Notes: a model not told the origin generated them from the letters alone. 64,000 nt of DNA from Paramacrobiotus metropolitanus (GCF_019649055.1 NW_026570318.1:496001-560000), one strand, 5' to 3'; counted from the stretch's first letter, positions 13,536 through 26,277 are shown. Made by a program: numbers and translations.

Positions 13536-14025
13536 GACTGTCGCGCGATAAAAGTTTGGTACCGATTGAGCCAGTTCTATGTTTCGACACTATCCGAGGT
13601 GGATGGCGCTTGGGTAGCTTTGATGACGTCGAGCTCGTTTCTCAGCGATTCCACTGCCGAAGCGATGTCTTCGTACTTCTTTTGGTTTGTCATTAATTTG
13701 TGTACTTGACCTTCCATTGACGTAAGCTGGGTTTGAGCCGTTGGTTTTCATCCACAAGCGCAGCGACGGTAGCAGAAATTTGCTCCTTGATTTGCTGGGT
13801 AATCAAGGGGGGAACCTGTTCTTGGATCTTGCCTTCAATGAGTTCCAAAGCGGGGTTCAACATCGCGTTCGGATTCTCCCATACAGTTACAACATCGCTA
13901 TAAATGGAAGGAACGAGTTTGCGCAGTATAGGTATCAACCTGGAAAAGGACCACTGAGTAGCAGCTGTGCCATCTGGGAACATGCCGTCGAAGCTTTCCA
14001 GCTCCAGGGTTATCTCGCGCTCCAT

Positions 14026-14740
14026 ACTTTGAGCGAAGTTGTTAGCTGGTCGCGATTTTAATCGGGTCGACCATCAACAAATGCCGGAGAATATTTCAAA
14101 ATGAGAATGATGGAACCTTATGATTAATTTTATAAAAATACAATGCTATTCTTAAAATACAATGCATTCTAAGAATACTTATTAAGCCATAGAAAAGTAT
14201 CTCATCCCTGAAATTTTGTTAACGTTTAACGCTGAAAAAACCCGAGAAAAACGTAATTAAACAAAAAAACCCGAGAAAAACGTAATTGAACAACGTAATT
14301 GAAAAACGTGAAATGAGAGAATGGTTAATATATGTTGCCAACTTGCCACTCACCAATCAGTACATGTTGAAGAGAAGCTGGAAGAGAAACCAGGTCCCCT
14401 GCAAAGTACGGTGAAACCACAAACACGCTGCGTGCGTATGCGTTCGCCTGCCCGAATACTGCACACAATCCAAGTGCTGTTTCGATTTCGGTCCTGGCGG
14501 GTCGTGCAGTAAACCGTGTCGAATGCGGCCGTGTTACATTTTCCCGGCGTTCATGTTAACTCCGTCATTTAGGTTTTTTACTGCAGCATTAAGCAGAAAT
14601 TCTGACTGTGCTGACTTTTGCGCGGATAAAATCACATTGCGAGGACTTCCGGTTACGATATGATAGCGAGGACTTCCGGTCATACTGCGAGATTCATGAC
14701 ATCTTATATTGTGCACGGCACGCTCTACAGATATTGTGAA
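14026..14740. other. Intergenic stretch with a short tandem repeat
   Basis: At about 14225-14310 a roughly 35-bp unit containing CCCGAGAAAAACGTAATT is repeated twice, with a partial third copy. No gene is recognised. Confidence 0.4.
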
Positions 14741-14744
14741 TTAA

Positions 14745-15743
14745 CCCTATAGAACCGGAGTGGGTCATGGTGACCCAAGCAGTGGTAAAAACATCAGATA
14801 TCGTTTCTTGTTGGCAACGCATTGGGATATTCATTAGGGCTATTCTTCTATATTATTTCTGGCAACATTTCTGCCGTTTCAGTTTTCAAAAAAATTTGGT
14901 TTAGCATGAAAATTACGCTGGGTCGTGGTGACCCAGATTTTACATCCGGTTGCCAAATGTTTAAACATTTCTTTACCATTCAGTCAAAGAACATGAAATA
15001 ATTCCCACCCAAGCAGGAAGATGTGTACTATCACTCAAAATCTTTATGGCTGCAATACACTGCTGCTCTACAGAAGAAAAAAATCAAATCCGCAACCGGT
15101 CGACACTGTGGTTACGTAAGGCAATCTGTCTCTTTGGAAGCGATATCCTCGTTCGAACAGTGCAGTCATGAGAGGCCACAGAGTTTCATCACGGCGATAC
15201 TGAGATCCGCGATAACAGTATCTAATTCTGGCCGGCTTGCATATATCGCTGTCTGTGAGACCGATTCGAATGACCAGAGATGTTCCATCCTGCCAAGACT
15301 GGCAGATGAATGGGCTCTGCCCCACTTTTGCCCAGCATAAATAAACTGACTATTCTTGCTCTCATTAGTCAGTCCTGCCCTCTCAAGGCAAAATCGCCAA
15401 TTAAAGTGCCTGGGTCAATTGACCCATGTTCGGGAGAATTTTCTCTGAGATATGTTCGGTTGCCTACGCGACAGGTCGTCGCGGGACATTTGGTTTTACG
15501 GACATTTCGTTTAAGGACATCCAGTTTTTGTGGCAAATGGTCATATGACAGTTCGTTGCCATATACCAGTCGATAATTTTTCGACAACCCAAGAGTCGCG
15601 CGATCAAATGTGCCACAACAAAACGGCCACAAAACGAGTTGTCCCAAAACACATTGGCCGCTGCGACGAAAAACGTGTGGCGAAATGTCCCACGACGAAA
15701 TGTCCCGCGACCACTTGGGCTGTCACGGTTCGGTTCTATAGGG
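14745..15743. mobile_element. piggyBac-like element (999 bp) flanked by TTAA
   Basis: Inverted ends CCCTATAGAACCG (14745-14757) and CGGTTCTATAGGG (15731-15743) match over 13 bp. Both are flanked by TTAA (14741-14744 and 15744-15747). TTAA target sites and ends starting CCCT are typical of the piggyBac superfamily. No full transposase is present, so the element is non-autonomous or internally deleted. Inside are three TGGGTC...GACCCA palindromes and a pair of inverted repeat arms near the right end. Confidence 0.7.
15473..15712. repeat. Inverted arms of GGGACATTTCG-type subrepeats
   Basis: The left arm (about 15473-15522) has repeated GGACATTT; the right arm (about 15660-15712) has its complement (GCGAAATGTCCC, GACGAAATGTCCCGCGACC). 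The arms can pair imperfectly around a centre near 15590. The structure lies wholly inside the piggyBac-like element. Confidence 0.55.
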
Positions 15744-15747
15744 TTAA

Positions 15748-16563
15748 TGAGGAACGTTACTAATTTAAAGGAGGACAGATGTTCATTTCAGTTCTTCATA
15801 TTCTTTGGGTGACGTTCCTACTACTTTGCCACTAGTCCCACTGCGAAGTACGAAGTCAAAAAACATTGAGAAATGGTAGTGTGTAGGGTCACTGTGTAGT
15901 GTGTACAAAAGTTATTTGCGCCAACATTGATAATCGAGTTTGTTAATCTCCTGTTGGTCCAGCCGGATGGTTATCCTACGGTAGTTATATGCAGCTGGAT
16001 TCTATGCTGCTCTACACTACTGGCATTGGGAAAGGAAACACCAGCTCAGATCTACCGTCAGAAGAAATGTGGAAGTTGGCGTAGGCTTACAAAAAAGTAT
16101 TAGATAATGTTATCAAGCATTAGCGTCCCTATAACTCAGAAAACGAGGTTCTCGTGTAGTTGGCAAAATTATTATCCACCAGAATTAATAATTCGATGAA
16201 ATTAATTTCAGATTGGATCTATTCCGGGCTCTTTTCTCATCTTAATATTATTAGTAGCACTGTTGAAAGCAAGGCAAATGAAATCAAAACACAGTTTGGT
16301 GCGTTTTAAGAATAAACTCAAGTACAGCTTGTAAAATACATACTAAGAATTAGGAGAAGCAAAATTCGCGCATAAAATAATTTCCGCGGTAACGCGCAAA
16401 TGCCAAGTAGGTATGTATAGAATACTTTAACGAGAACGCGTTGGTACTTACACGATAATTAAACAGGAACAGTGAGAGCTTTTGTAAATAATCTATGGCA
16501 TATGACTGATTGCACCAGCGCACAGGATATAATATCTGTTAAAAGGACGCCCTTGTAGAGTTA
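15748..16563. other. Intergenic stretch
   Basis: AT-rich spacer between the piggyBac-like element and family copy 2. No gene, repeat array or RNA is recognised. Confidence 0.35.
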
Positions 16564-19500
16564 TTAGCACGGTGTCAGCAGCGGCGTGTCATCATCTTCC
16601 GGTGCAACTTTCCCACGGCGAGAGTGTTCGCTATGACGTTCGCGCAGTTCTCGCCGGGCAATGCCGATGCTCTTCCACGCAAAACAGCAAAGACCCACTT
16701 CGATCAAACTCATCAGCAGCAGTAAAGCAGGCAGCTGAAACTGCTCCGGGACAATGAGCCCCAGCACCGGAAACGGGAGGAGAGTCCAGAGTATCACGCG
16801 GGAAATTGTCACCACGATGCAGCGTTCACAGTCTGTCCATAGAGCGCACACGCAGAATGGCTTATTGCTGGTCTGCACAGCTGACCTCTCAGGGATGGTT
16901 GGCTCCTCGTTACCCTCTTCCAGATCAACATTGATTTCTTTTGGTTTCCTGCAAATGAAATGTAGGTGTTTCGCCGAACCGGTTGCCGGGAAACTGGTTA
17001 AATTTATTGTACAGTGAGCCTGCACGGTGGTGGTTTTTATCGGAAACTGTCTCGCTGACTGACTGTAAATACGAAAGAGCAGCCGCACTTTGGCGCATGT
17101 TTGTTGCTAGTGAGATCCAGTACGTATATATCAAACAGTAATATATTACATTCAGCTGTTTTGCTCTCGTCCGGGCAATCGACTATACTGCAGTTGCAGT
17201 TTCAAATCGGTTATGTAAAACTTCTTATTTGATATTTATATGCATAAGGCACAAAAAAATGTTACTAGACACAGATGGACGTGGAAGTAGAATTCAAAAT
17301 TTCGATATCGCTTACCGGTTGCTCTTCGCCTCACTGACCCTACTTTCGGCGAAAACGTAGAACATAGATGCCGAGCTGCCCATTACCAAGAGAATTATCG
17401 GCAACCCGACCACCGCCCCAACGATTCCCATCCACACCACATAGAAACGCTCCGTCACCGGCGAAAAGACCGTGTCGAAAAGCGCGACGAGGGCCGGGTA
17501 CGTGGTCTGCCAACGGGGATAGTGCAGATCCACATAGTACGACAGCATTGCAGTTTTTTGGCCCATTCCCTGAAAACACAACAATCAATAGCTCCGAAAG
17601 GTTAAGTACTGCAAAGAAAAAAGACGGTGTTTTAACAGTACTACTGTGTCGATAGAACGACAAATAGTGGCCTCTTCATCTGGCAACGTGGTGCATTCTG
17701 CGGGTGTGCCCACGGGGGTCTTTGAAGCTAATTCTGATGAACTTTTCAGTATTACAGTACTCTGTAAGTTGCTACTACAACTACTATAATCTGATTGCGC
17801 AATCATTTTCTTTGAATTACTCTAAATCCTGCACACAAAACATGCTGCATACTGAATTTTGTGTCATTTCTAGCCCATAATTTCACAGACGGCCCATGCT
17901 TGCTCTTCCTATTAAGCGCTTATTTTTGGCCGGCATTTTTAGACAAACGTTTTTTCATTGTCCAATAAAGTGCTGTCGGTGTAATTACAATGACAGTGCT
18001 TTATTGGGCACGAAAAGTCTATACCACATTACATGTAGTTTTTTCGTAACTCACTCAGCCAGACCCATTGATTCTGTCTGATAACACAAAAACTATTAAT
18101 AGGATAACCGGAAGCTGTATAAAGACACCTCTGAGAGCCAGCATTCGTTGGGTTGCAGCAGCAGTTTTAAAAGCAGAAAAAAAACCACCAAAGGAGATAA
18201 GCATATGGTGCGTTGTGTTATTTTATGTATTCCTGCACCGGTTGTCTTTTCTCTTAAGTGTTATGCACACTATTGCACAGTAACCAAAAAAGATGAAAGC
18301 CCTAAATTACGACAACAATTACAGTGGACGACAAAAAGAAGTTGAAATCGACCGGCCAGTGTGCGGTCGCGCCTCATCAAGTTCTTTTTGTCGTGCACTG
18401 TACTTTCATACCGTTGCGTAGTTGTCGCAGCACTCGGTGCACGTGACATATGTCCAATATGGTTCCGGAACGGATGTGGAACCGTTTTGGGAACTGGCAG
18501 ATGATGAAAAAACCCAGAATGAATGGATCCAAACGGAGAACGAATCCATCCATCCTTTAACAACCGGCAGTGCAGGCAGCAATTCAAAGCAATGAATAAC
18601 CACACAGTAAAAACCCGGGATCGCAACCAGCAGGAACGTGGTCAGCCATTTGATGCGCTTAACGGGCGACGGATGGTCGGCCGGTTTTTCGGTCTTGCAT
18701 ACAATTTCCGGCGACTCATCTGACGCGAATGGCTGGAAGATGAGCCGTATTCCCGTGACATTCCTGTCAAAGCAAATACCCATCGAAGTCAAAATTTTAT
18801 GACAGGAAGAAATCTGGTACTCGAGTACAAATATTACTACATGACATTGTTCTTCATGGTTATTCCAGGAGGTTAAGAGATCGCTTTCCATTCATGCGGA
18901 TGCCCAGTACGATTTTCGGTAAGTTGCCGCCCAAAGATTTTAAACATCGTTTCATGATAGCGATGCAACGAACCGCTTCGAATGTGATTTTCCGTAAAGT
19001 GAGGAACATCACCGTCTATAGAAAACAGTTTTCTGAGAACGAGAAAGTCCGGTACCTGATCATTTCATGCATTTGCATCAAATACGTCCGGTTCATCCAC
19101 AGTCCCCAAATCCTACCGGTGCAATGCACAGCTAGCAGAGAGAAGCACACAACAGTCGTCGGGAACACCGTTTCTTCGCCGCAGTGTCGACCGATGAAGG
19201 ATATGGTCCATCCCGCTATAATAACCACCGGCAAAACGCAGAACACCAGCCAGAACCCCACGAAAACGGACAAGCCAGCATAAAAGAGAAAGGTGTTCAG
19301 AACGTATTTTCGCCATTCAGCCACATTCGGATCCTCTTGAAAATCCCAATCTTCGCCTTTGCAGGTCGTACTGTAGCCAAACCAGGTTGTAATGCGGCGG
19401 CAGTTGCGAAGGTGCTGTGTCCAGCGGGGAATTCTCCAGTGACGGTTGACCCACGCGGAACAGATGACGGAGACGCCGAGAAGCACGGTTGCGATGATCA

Positions 19501-20532
19501 TCGCCAAGGTCCCAAAGTAGCCGGCATTAGCTCGCGCTGTGCTCGACGCAGCCGTATTGGTGACCGTTTGCGGAATGGTGGGCTTCCAAGGGGAGACCAC
19601 GTCATCCCACACGCAGCCAGTAATATTCTGCAGAGGGAAAATTATTCGAATCAGAGCATCTTTCTGTACAGTAATGGTTGGCAAAATTCTATAATAAGTT
19701 TGAGAAGCGTGACTGCACTCTTCCTAAAGCATTACCGTATAAAGCAAAAATTGTAAGATTGTTTCCTAATGAGACTTTTGGCGCATTTATTTGTAACCTT
19801 GTATGGATGAGGTACATCAGCGGATGATGCCATACGTTTGATGCCGAAAATATGTCTGTACACAATGGGTATCTGTACGATTCCGAGTAAGTTGTAGGTT
19901 TATTCAGGACTTCTACATTTTTACAAAATCCTGCTTTCGAATATTGTGTTATTTTGGTTTTATTCCATACATTTATTTTTACACCTTTTTTTTCCGCTAA
20001 CTTCTACAGCTTGCGCTTTGTATTTTGTGATAATCGGTATTACTGTACTTCATTCAGCTAGACCCGGGACCTGTGTTTTGAGGATTGCTTCTTAATCGGA
20101 AAGGAACACTAGCTGCCATCTGATAAAATTAAGCATACTTTGAAGTAGTTCAGTTCATCGAATAGGAATCGTTGAGTGGGCGCAGCGCCCAATAAATTTC
20201 TATGTTGCCTAATGACTGGTAATATCAGATATTACCGAGCACATGAGTATTGTGCAGTATTTGACCCTTTTTATTATACGAGGATAAAGGATTTGTTTCG
20301 GAAATAAACTTACCTGGCCAAGCAACAACCACAGAAGACGATCCAAATCCGTGTATCTGTCCGGGTCGATGCGTGTGATTTCCCATTCCGGGAAGAAGCG
20401 AGTACCGAATTTCAGCGATAGCTGGCATCCGATCCACAGCACGCACAGTGCTTCCGTAATGATCTCATGGTAGGCCCAGTTCAGGTCGCGGTTGAGGACA
20501 TCGTGGAACGTCGACTTTGCAAATTTTCCCAT
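16564..20532 (-). CDS. Tandem membrane-protein family, copy 2 (five exons)
   Basis: Closest paralogue of copy 1, with the same exon plan: 20532-20314 (MGKFAKSTFHDVLNRDLNWA, donor CAG|GTAAGT), 19627-19056 (572 bp, as in copy 1), a third exon ending at 18412 after CTECCDNYAT, 17569-17316 (254 bp, as in copy 1) and 16948-16564 (ends PLLTPC). Identical phases and near-identical exon lengths support one gene structure rather than chance ORFs. About eight hydrophobic segments are visible. The start of exon 3 (18.77-18.85 kb) is not resolved, because the acceptor seen in copies 1 and 3 is altered here. The family is not recognised; a multi-pass plasma-membrane protein is likely, without a function that can be named. 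Confidence 0.6.
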
Positions 20533-22646
20533 TGTATGGAAATATCAGAAGCGGGATAAATAAACAGCGCAGTAGTCGGTCATAAAGGGAAAGATTGTCT
20601 ACTTCCGCTGCCAAGATTTTATAGGTTGTAACAACTTTCTCGTGCCTTCAGAAATACCGATCTTAATCAGGCGACATAAATTTTTTCGCGCTTAAATAAT
20701 ATTATATACATAGACGTTTAGGTGAATAATGGGGCATATTGTGGTGTACGAAAATCCAAAAAAATTCTGTGCACTGTTGGAAAGGCATACAGAGCTATTT
20801 TCCAAGCAGAGCACCTGCTGAAACTCTGTCTAATCAAAGCTCTTCGTCACACCATCCACCTTAAACCTTCTCTGCATCCGGTACTTGCAGTAACTGTTAT
20901 AATCGATAATTTTCTTGGTTAGTGGGCAATCGTGGAGCTTGCACAGCCTTGCAGTGCTCCCCACTTGCTAATGTGCGACACATACAATCAACGCGGCTGA
21001 ATAGGTTGCTGACGTGCGCCGATGCGAGATGCAAAAAATAGCGACAGAGAGTGGTATACAGCTTGTGCTTTCTGCTTGATTATCACGTGACGGAAAAGGA
21101 AATCGATATACCTAAACCCGTTCCATCACACTATTCACGAGGTGATCACCGGCATAGTTAAGCCAATTTCTCAACTATCCTGGTGAGCCAATGCGGTTTA
21201 TTGGGCGGTGGCATAGCCTTTAATAAAAAATCCACCGCATCCATACTCCACCGCATCCATACTCCACCGCACACATACTTCCCCACTCTGCAGCATAGCA
21301 TGCAATTGGTAAGCGACTATGTGAGCCATCATGTACATAGATCCACAATGTCTGCCATGCATATCCAGTGCAACAATCCTTCTAGCCGACACCGGCACTT
21401 ATTGCTTTAAAAAATGCCGGCAGTTTCACCCGGTAAATGGTATTAAATGATCCGGTAAATGGTATTAAATTTAAGTAAATTGGTTTCAAAACATTTGGAA
21501 AAAGTAAGCGTAAGTAAGCGGAAAAAGTAAGCGGAAAAAGTAAGTCATTTTAAAATTTGAAAAAAGCTCCAAAATTTTAATTTTAGTTTTAGTGTCAAAA
21601 CGGTCTTAGGTTAGGATATTTGAAGGATATGTGACAGTTACGGTACGATACTGCGGATACAAGCAAAAAAGACACGTTTTGAAAAATTTTATGTGTACGA
21701 ACTACGAAGTCGTCCTTATCTAAAACTCGAAAAGGATAATAAATCTGTTACCATATTTCATCGTATTTCTGTAGCATCCCTTACGTATCCTACATGTACG
21801 CACTAAGAAACTTAAGAAAACATTAAAAAACCTATGAAACCACATAAAAATGGTGTGTTGGATGCACGGGTAATTTATTTAATTTTAAATTTATTTAAAT
21901 AAAATTTATTTATTAATAATTTAACGTTTTATATTCTTTTATTTCGCGGTTTTTTTACATAATTACTATAGAAATTTGTCACAAAATCCATATTTTTTAA
22001 CAAAAATACAGTTAAATGGTATCCAGTTTCATTCGAGAAAAAAACGCTTATGTTGCTTCGTCCAAAAGATGTCTTCAGGAGGCAAGAAGGGTATTTTTTT
22101 GCGTTTCAAAAATCCACTAAGTATGTACAGTGTAGTTCCGCAGACCATGCATTTTTGAAACGAAAATTTACATTGAAACGGCCTTCATAAATGACCATAA
22201 GTACATATAGGTATGTACAGTATATAGTCTATATACTGCTCTAGCAGGTATATTGAAACATGCCGTTTCAAAGCATATAAAAAAACTGTTTTCCGCCGAT
22301 CGAATCGAGGTACTGCGAATTTTTTCGTACGTCGTAAATATTGTGTTAACAGCTAATCCTTGTTAGTGCAGTAAAAAGCTCAAATATCAAATTAGCCAAC
22401 ACGTAGACGTAACATATTTAGAAGAACTAAAGCAACAGTTTCAATAATGTAATTATAACAATGACGCAAATCAGAAAAAGCACGTACTCACGCAAGCATT
22501 TGCATATACGGTAGCGACCAATTCTTCTTGGCACATCGTAAATTACGCGGGATTTATGGGAAACTTTTGTGACCAAGTAAACAACGTATGACTGATTTAG
22601 CCAGCTCAAAGGAGTCATTCGTTAATGAGGCAGAGTTACAGGGCGA
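20533..22646. other. Intergenic stretch with short repeats
   Basis: Holds the upstream region of copy 2. At about 21233-21285 CCACCGCATCCATACT is repeated three times, and at about 21500-21545 GTAAGCGGAAAAA is repeated. AT-rich simple sequence covers 21.8-22.0 kb. No gene is recognised. Confidence 0.4.
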
Positions 22647-25600
22647 TCAGCACGATGTGAGCAGCTGTGTACCATCATCTTCCTGTGCAACCTCCTTGTG
22701 ACGAGTGCGATCGCCACAATATGCGCGAAATTTGCCCCAGTAAATACACATTCCTTTCCACAGCCAATAGCCGATGCCCACTTCGACTACGCTCATCAGC
22801 AGCAGCAAAGCCGGCAACTGGAACTGTTCTGGGACAATCAAACCCAGCACCGGAAACGGGAGGAACATCCAGAACATCACGCGCGAAAATTCCACCAGGA
22901 TGCAGCATTCTAGGTCCACCCACAGAGCGCACACGCAGAACGGTAACTTTCTGGTCTGGTTAGTTGATTTAACAGGGGCAGTCGTTTCCTCTTTGTTGCC
23001 TTCCCGATCGTTCCTTCCAGATCGTTTACTGTCGTTTAAAGTCTCTTGGGGTTTTCTGTTAACAAAGAATATGTTACTCCGGGATTATCTGACTGGAAGT
23101 CGGCGAGAATCTTCTGCGTTTGATATGTTTTATTAGACACAGTTACAAACTTTCGCGGTATGCTTATGCATACGAAACGCTTAACGTCCGCCATACAAGC
23201 CCATATCAAAGCACGGTTACGGTCTATAGGTGGGAAAAGAAGCTGAGAGAGGCTAAAGTCATAGCGCCTACCCCGGTGATTTCCCTTGTATAGCGTGACC
23301 TTCTGAGATGGGCTTGTACTTTGGCACTATAGGTTTTAGGTACTGTAAGGGACAACAGTTGTGAAGATATTGTCAAACTCAAATCACTCACTGAGCAGTG
23401 TCACCAAAAACGTTTGTAGCCACAAGCCTGTTATAAGGAATGTTGGATCCCCTGCAGCCGGTCGCTGGGGACCTATAAATGCAGACTAATATCTTAATCA
23501 TGCAGCTAAAACGCTTCGAATAAGACAGACATCGACACAAAACTTGTATCGCAGCAGAAGGCAGTTTCTATTGCAGCACGACACCCCAATTGCATACCGG
23601 ATGCGCTGGTTAATACTGCGCAGCAAATTGATGAGACCATAGCAGCATAACCCTAAAACAAATGCCGCTTCCGCCAGCCCTAGTATAAGCGCCGGCAGGA
23701 AGTACACCCCCGCAACTAAACCAATCCATAGCACATAGAAACGTTCAGTCACCGGCGAGACGACTGTGTTTATCAGCTCCATAATGACGGGATTATCGGT
23801 ATGCGAACGAGGATACTGCAGATCCACATAGTACGACAGCATCGCACTTGAGTGGCTCATTCCCTAAAAAAGTAATACACGCCAGTTCCGAAAGGAGACG
23901 ACAGCAGTAAACGAAAAAAAATAAATAGCCTGAGTTTGTGGCCGTTGAAAGATCACTACGTACTGCGCCGATACAGTGGTAATGCCTAAACGTGAATAAA
24001 AACAGTTTGTTGGTGTGAGTGCATTACAATATCTGTAGTCCCATATAAAAATTTACAAAATTCGGGACTGGCGCATTTGGCGCCCTCGGAGAGAACAATA
24101 GCGCCCCCCTCCCGAAAAGCTCGCGACGGCCCTGGTTACAACTAACGCGCACATTAACCAAAGATGATAAAAATCGTTCATTTTGGTTGTTTCCATACCG
24201 TTCCGTCAATGTCACAGCATTCGGTGCAGTTGACGTATGTCCAGTAGCTAAACGTCGTGCTTGGGCCTCCCGTCGTTTCCGGAACAGATATCAATCCGTC
24301 CTGCTTACTGTTCGATAAAAAAAGAGTGAAGGAATTCATCCAACCAACAAAATCCGGAAGTGAATTCAGCAGATGCAGGCAGTTGTAAGCCAAGAAGAGA
24401 ACAGCCGGAAACGCTACCAAGATGAAGGTGGATAGCCATGTCGAGCGCTTAACGTTCGACAGCTGGGAGGTGGGTGTTTCCGTCCTGTGAGCGACTTGCT
24501 GCGACTGGTTGGCCGCAAAAGGCTGTACCATGAGCCGCACTCCCACGGTATTCCTTCGAAAGAAAATAAGCACGTTCGACTGAATTTTATGGAAAACAAG
24601 ACTTATACCGTTGCATTACAAAAAAGGTAATACTCAATATAAACAAACATGAGTTTTTTTACCTGCTTTTAACAAAGCTAAGAAACACTTTTTCATTTTT
24701 CGGGATGATGCTCATGGGTTAATATTTTTCCTGCTGCCGGCTAATAATATTAAATTTTATTATACAGTAGTACGTACCTGATTATCTCATGCAACTGCAT
24801 AAAATACGTCTTGTTCATCCATAATCCCCAAATCCTGCCGATGCAGTACACAGCCAGCGCACAGAACCACACAACAGTCGTGGGAAACAATGCTTCTTCG
24901 GTACAGTTTCGGCCGATGTAGGCAACGATCAGTCCCGTCACAATCACCACTGGCAAAGCGCAGAAGACAAGCCACAACGCCACGAACACGGACATCCCGG
25001 CCCCGGTTAGAAAGGCAGTAAGAACGTTAAAGCGCCACCGTGGTGTATCCGGGTTCTGTTCGTAGTCCTCGCCGTCGTAGGTCGCATTGTATCCAAACCA
25101 AGTCGTAATTCGGCGACAGTTGCGGAGGTGTTGCGTCCAGCGAGGAATTTTCCAGTGGCGGTTAGCCCAAGCGGAACAAACGACAGAGACGAACACCAGC
25201 ACGCTTACGAAGACGGTAGCGAAGGCTCCGATGTAGCCGGCATTGCCTCGCGTTGTGCTGGTCACAGACGCAGTGATGGCAGCTTGGGACATTGAAGGCT
25301 TCCAAGGGGAGATCAGATCATCCCACACGCAGCTGTTCATATCCTACCAAAGGAAAATAACACAAAATTACAAGGTGTTCGCTGTTCAGTGATGATGTTG
25401 CATATTCAATAACCAAAATGCATTAATATCCAATATCCTATCCTGATATATCCTAATATCCATATATCCATATCTGAGCCCTTCGCCCTAATATTTGCGT
25501 ATAGGGATATTGTAACACAGCAATACTCTAAACGTTGGCCTTGATTAATGTTTATTTGATTTTTATTACGCGCTTTTAAACGTACTATTCAACTACTGAT

Positions 25601-26062
25601 CTTTGCAAAACCATTTTTCAAACATCCCACGATAGAGAGATGTCTTTCTACGAAGGTATCTTTCTACAAAGCCTGAGATATTTCTGGATATAGTCTATAG
25701 ACCCTAAGACTGGGTCCTGATCATTGATTTGCTGCGCCAAATAATAGTTCCCGAAGTTTCTTAGTATAAATACTGATTACTGAGCAGATTATCCCCCTTT
25801 TTTTACGTTAGATGATGCACCAAAAAAGATGTGAACTTACCTGGCGAAGTAACAGCCGCAGAAGTTGGTCCAAATTGGTGTACTTGTCCGGATCGATTCG
25901 CGTAGGTCCCCATGCCGGAAACAAACGCGTACCAAATTTCACGGAAAGATGACACCCAATCCACAGCACGAACATGGCCTCGGTAAGGATCTCATGATAG
26001 GCCCAGGACAGTCCGCGGTTAAGGACAATCGTGAACGCCTTGCCAAATTTTATTTTTCCCAT
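22647..26062 (-). CDS. Tandem membrane-protein family, copy 3 (five exons)
   Basis: The most diverged of the three tandem paralogues, with the same exon order: 26062-25841 (MGKIKFGKAFTIVLNRGLSW), 25343-24778, about 24575-24199 (ends CTECCDIDGT), 23863-23598 (GMSHSSAMLSYYVDLQYP; 12 bp longer than in copies 1 and 2) and 23055-22647 (ends QLLTSC). Splice sites are canonical at all clear boundaries. The exon 2 to 3 junction shows the same phase mismatch as copy 1, which suggests an unrecognised small exon common to the family. Its 5' end lies only 87 bp from the Polinton's left terminus, so the promoter may have been separated from the gene by that insertion. Confidence 0.58.
23195..23318. mobile_element. 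Possible MITE within an intron of family copy 3
   Basis: Inverted ends ACAAGCCCATATCAAAG and the complement of CTGAGATGGGCTTGT enclose 124 bp. It sits between exons 4 and 5 and is absent from the corresponding introns of copies 1 and 2. A target duplication is not clear. Confidence 0.3.
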
Positions 26063-26148
26063 TGTATACATAGATGTATAAATCCGCAGCAGTTCAAATC
26101 AGTGAAGAACACTGGAGAACAAGAAAACTAAACGAAGTGGGAGCTAAC

Positions 26149-26277
26149 AGCAGCAGGAGGGTCGGGTCCCTCATAGAGTTTGCCCAATACAGGTGGGGCA
26201 GCCGCAATACAAGTGGCGGCTGTCTCTACCACAACCTCCCCAAGTATTAGCCGAGGAGGCAGTTACGTTAACTGTAG
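26149..26277. repeat. Polinton left terminal inverted repeat
   Basis: Starts AGCAGCAGGAGGGTCGGG and pairs with the complement of 47690-47818. Identity is near perfect to about 26235, then patchy. Confidence 0.9.

Larger units (their letters stand above)
10423..13579. mobile_element. Foldback-type transposon with minisatellite arms
   Basis: The ends are near-inverted copies of one sequence: left 10423-10449 starts GGAAGTGGCTTAATC and runs into GTACCAAACTT; right 13552-13579 is AAGTTTGGTACC followed by GATTGAGCCAGTTCTA. They match at about 23 of 27 positions. The element is flanked by a perfect 9-bp direct repeat TGTTTCGAC (10414-10422 and 13580-13588). Each arm is filled by the same roughly 82-bp minisatellite, in opposite orientations. 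Long inverted repeats made of subrepeats plus a 9-bp target duplication are the known signature of Foldback/FB-like elements. It splits an ORF1-like gene. Confidence 0.75.
9813..14025 (-). pseudogene. Retroelement ORF1-like gene split by a foldback insertion
   Basis: The 5' part (14025 to about 13580) begins MEREITLELESFDG and becomes a charged heptad-like coiled coil. It needs a one-base shift near 13732. The 3' part (10422-9813) carries a Pro/Ser-rich linker, a lysine cluster (AKKKKVV) and a compact domain around VRFVSIYSAKNGRKNSLFAR and PENWPPNIGVREWLF. A second one-base shift is needed near 10280. The two parts read in one frame across the duplicated 9-mer (VET codons) flanking the 10423-13579 element, so they were one gene. 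Coiled coil plus a small basic RRM-like domain resembles ORF1 proteins of non-LTR retrotransposons. No reverse transcriptase follows, so a stand-alone gene is also possible. Confidence 0.5.

Noticed and set aside
24024-24215. Minus-strand ORF containing CNQGRRELFGRGALLFSP
   Set aside because: Resembles dispersed repeat-derived peptides; it lies in an intron of family copy 3 without splice support.
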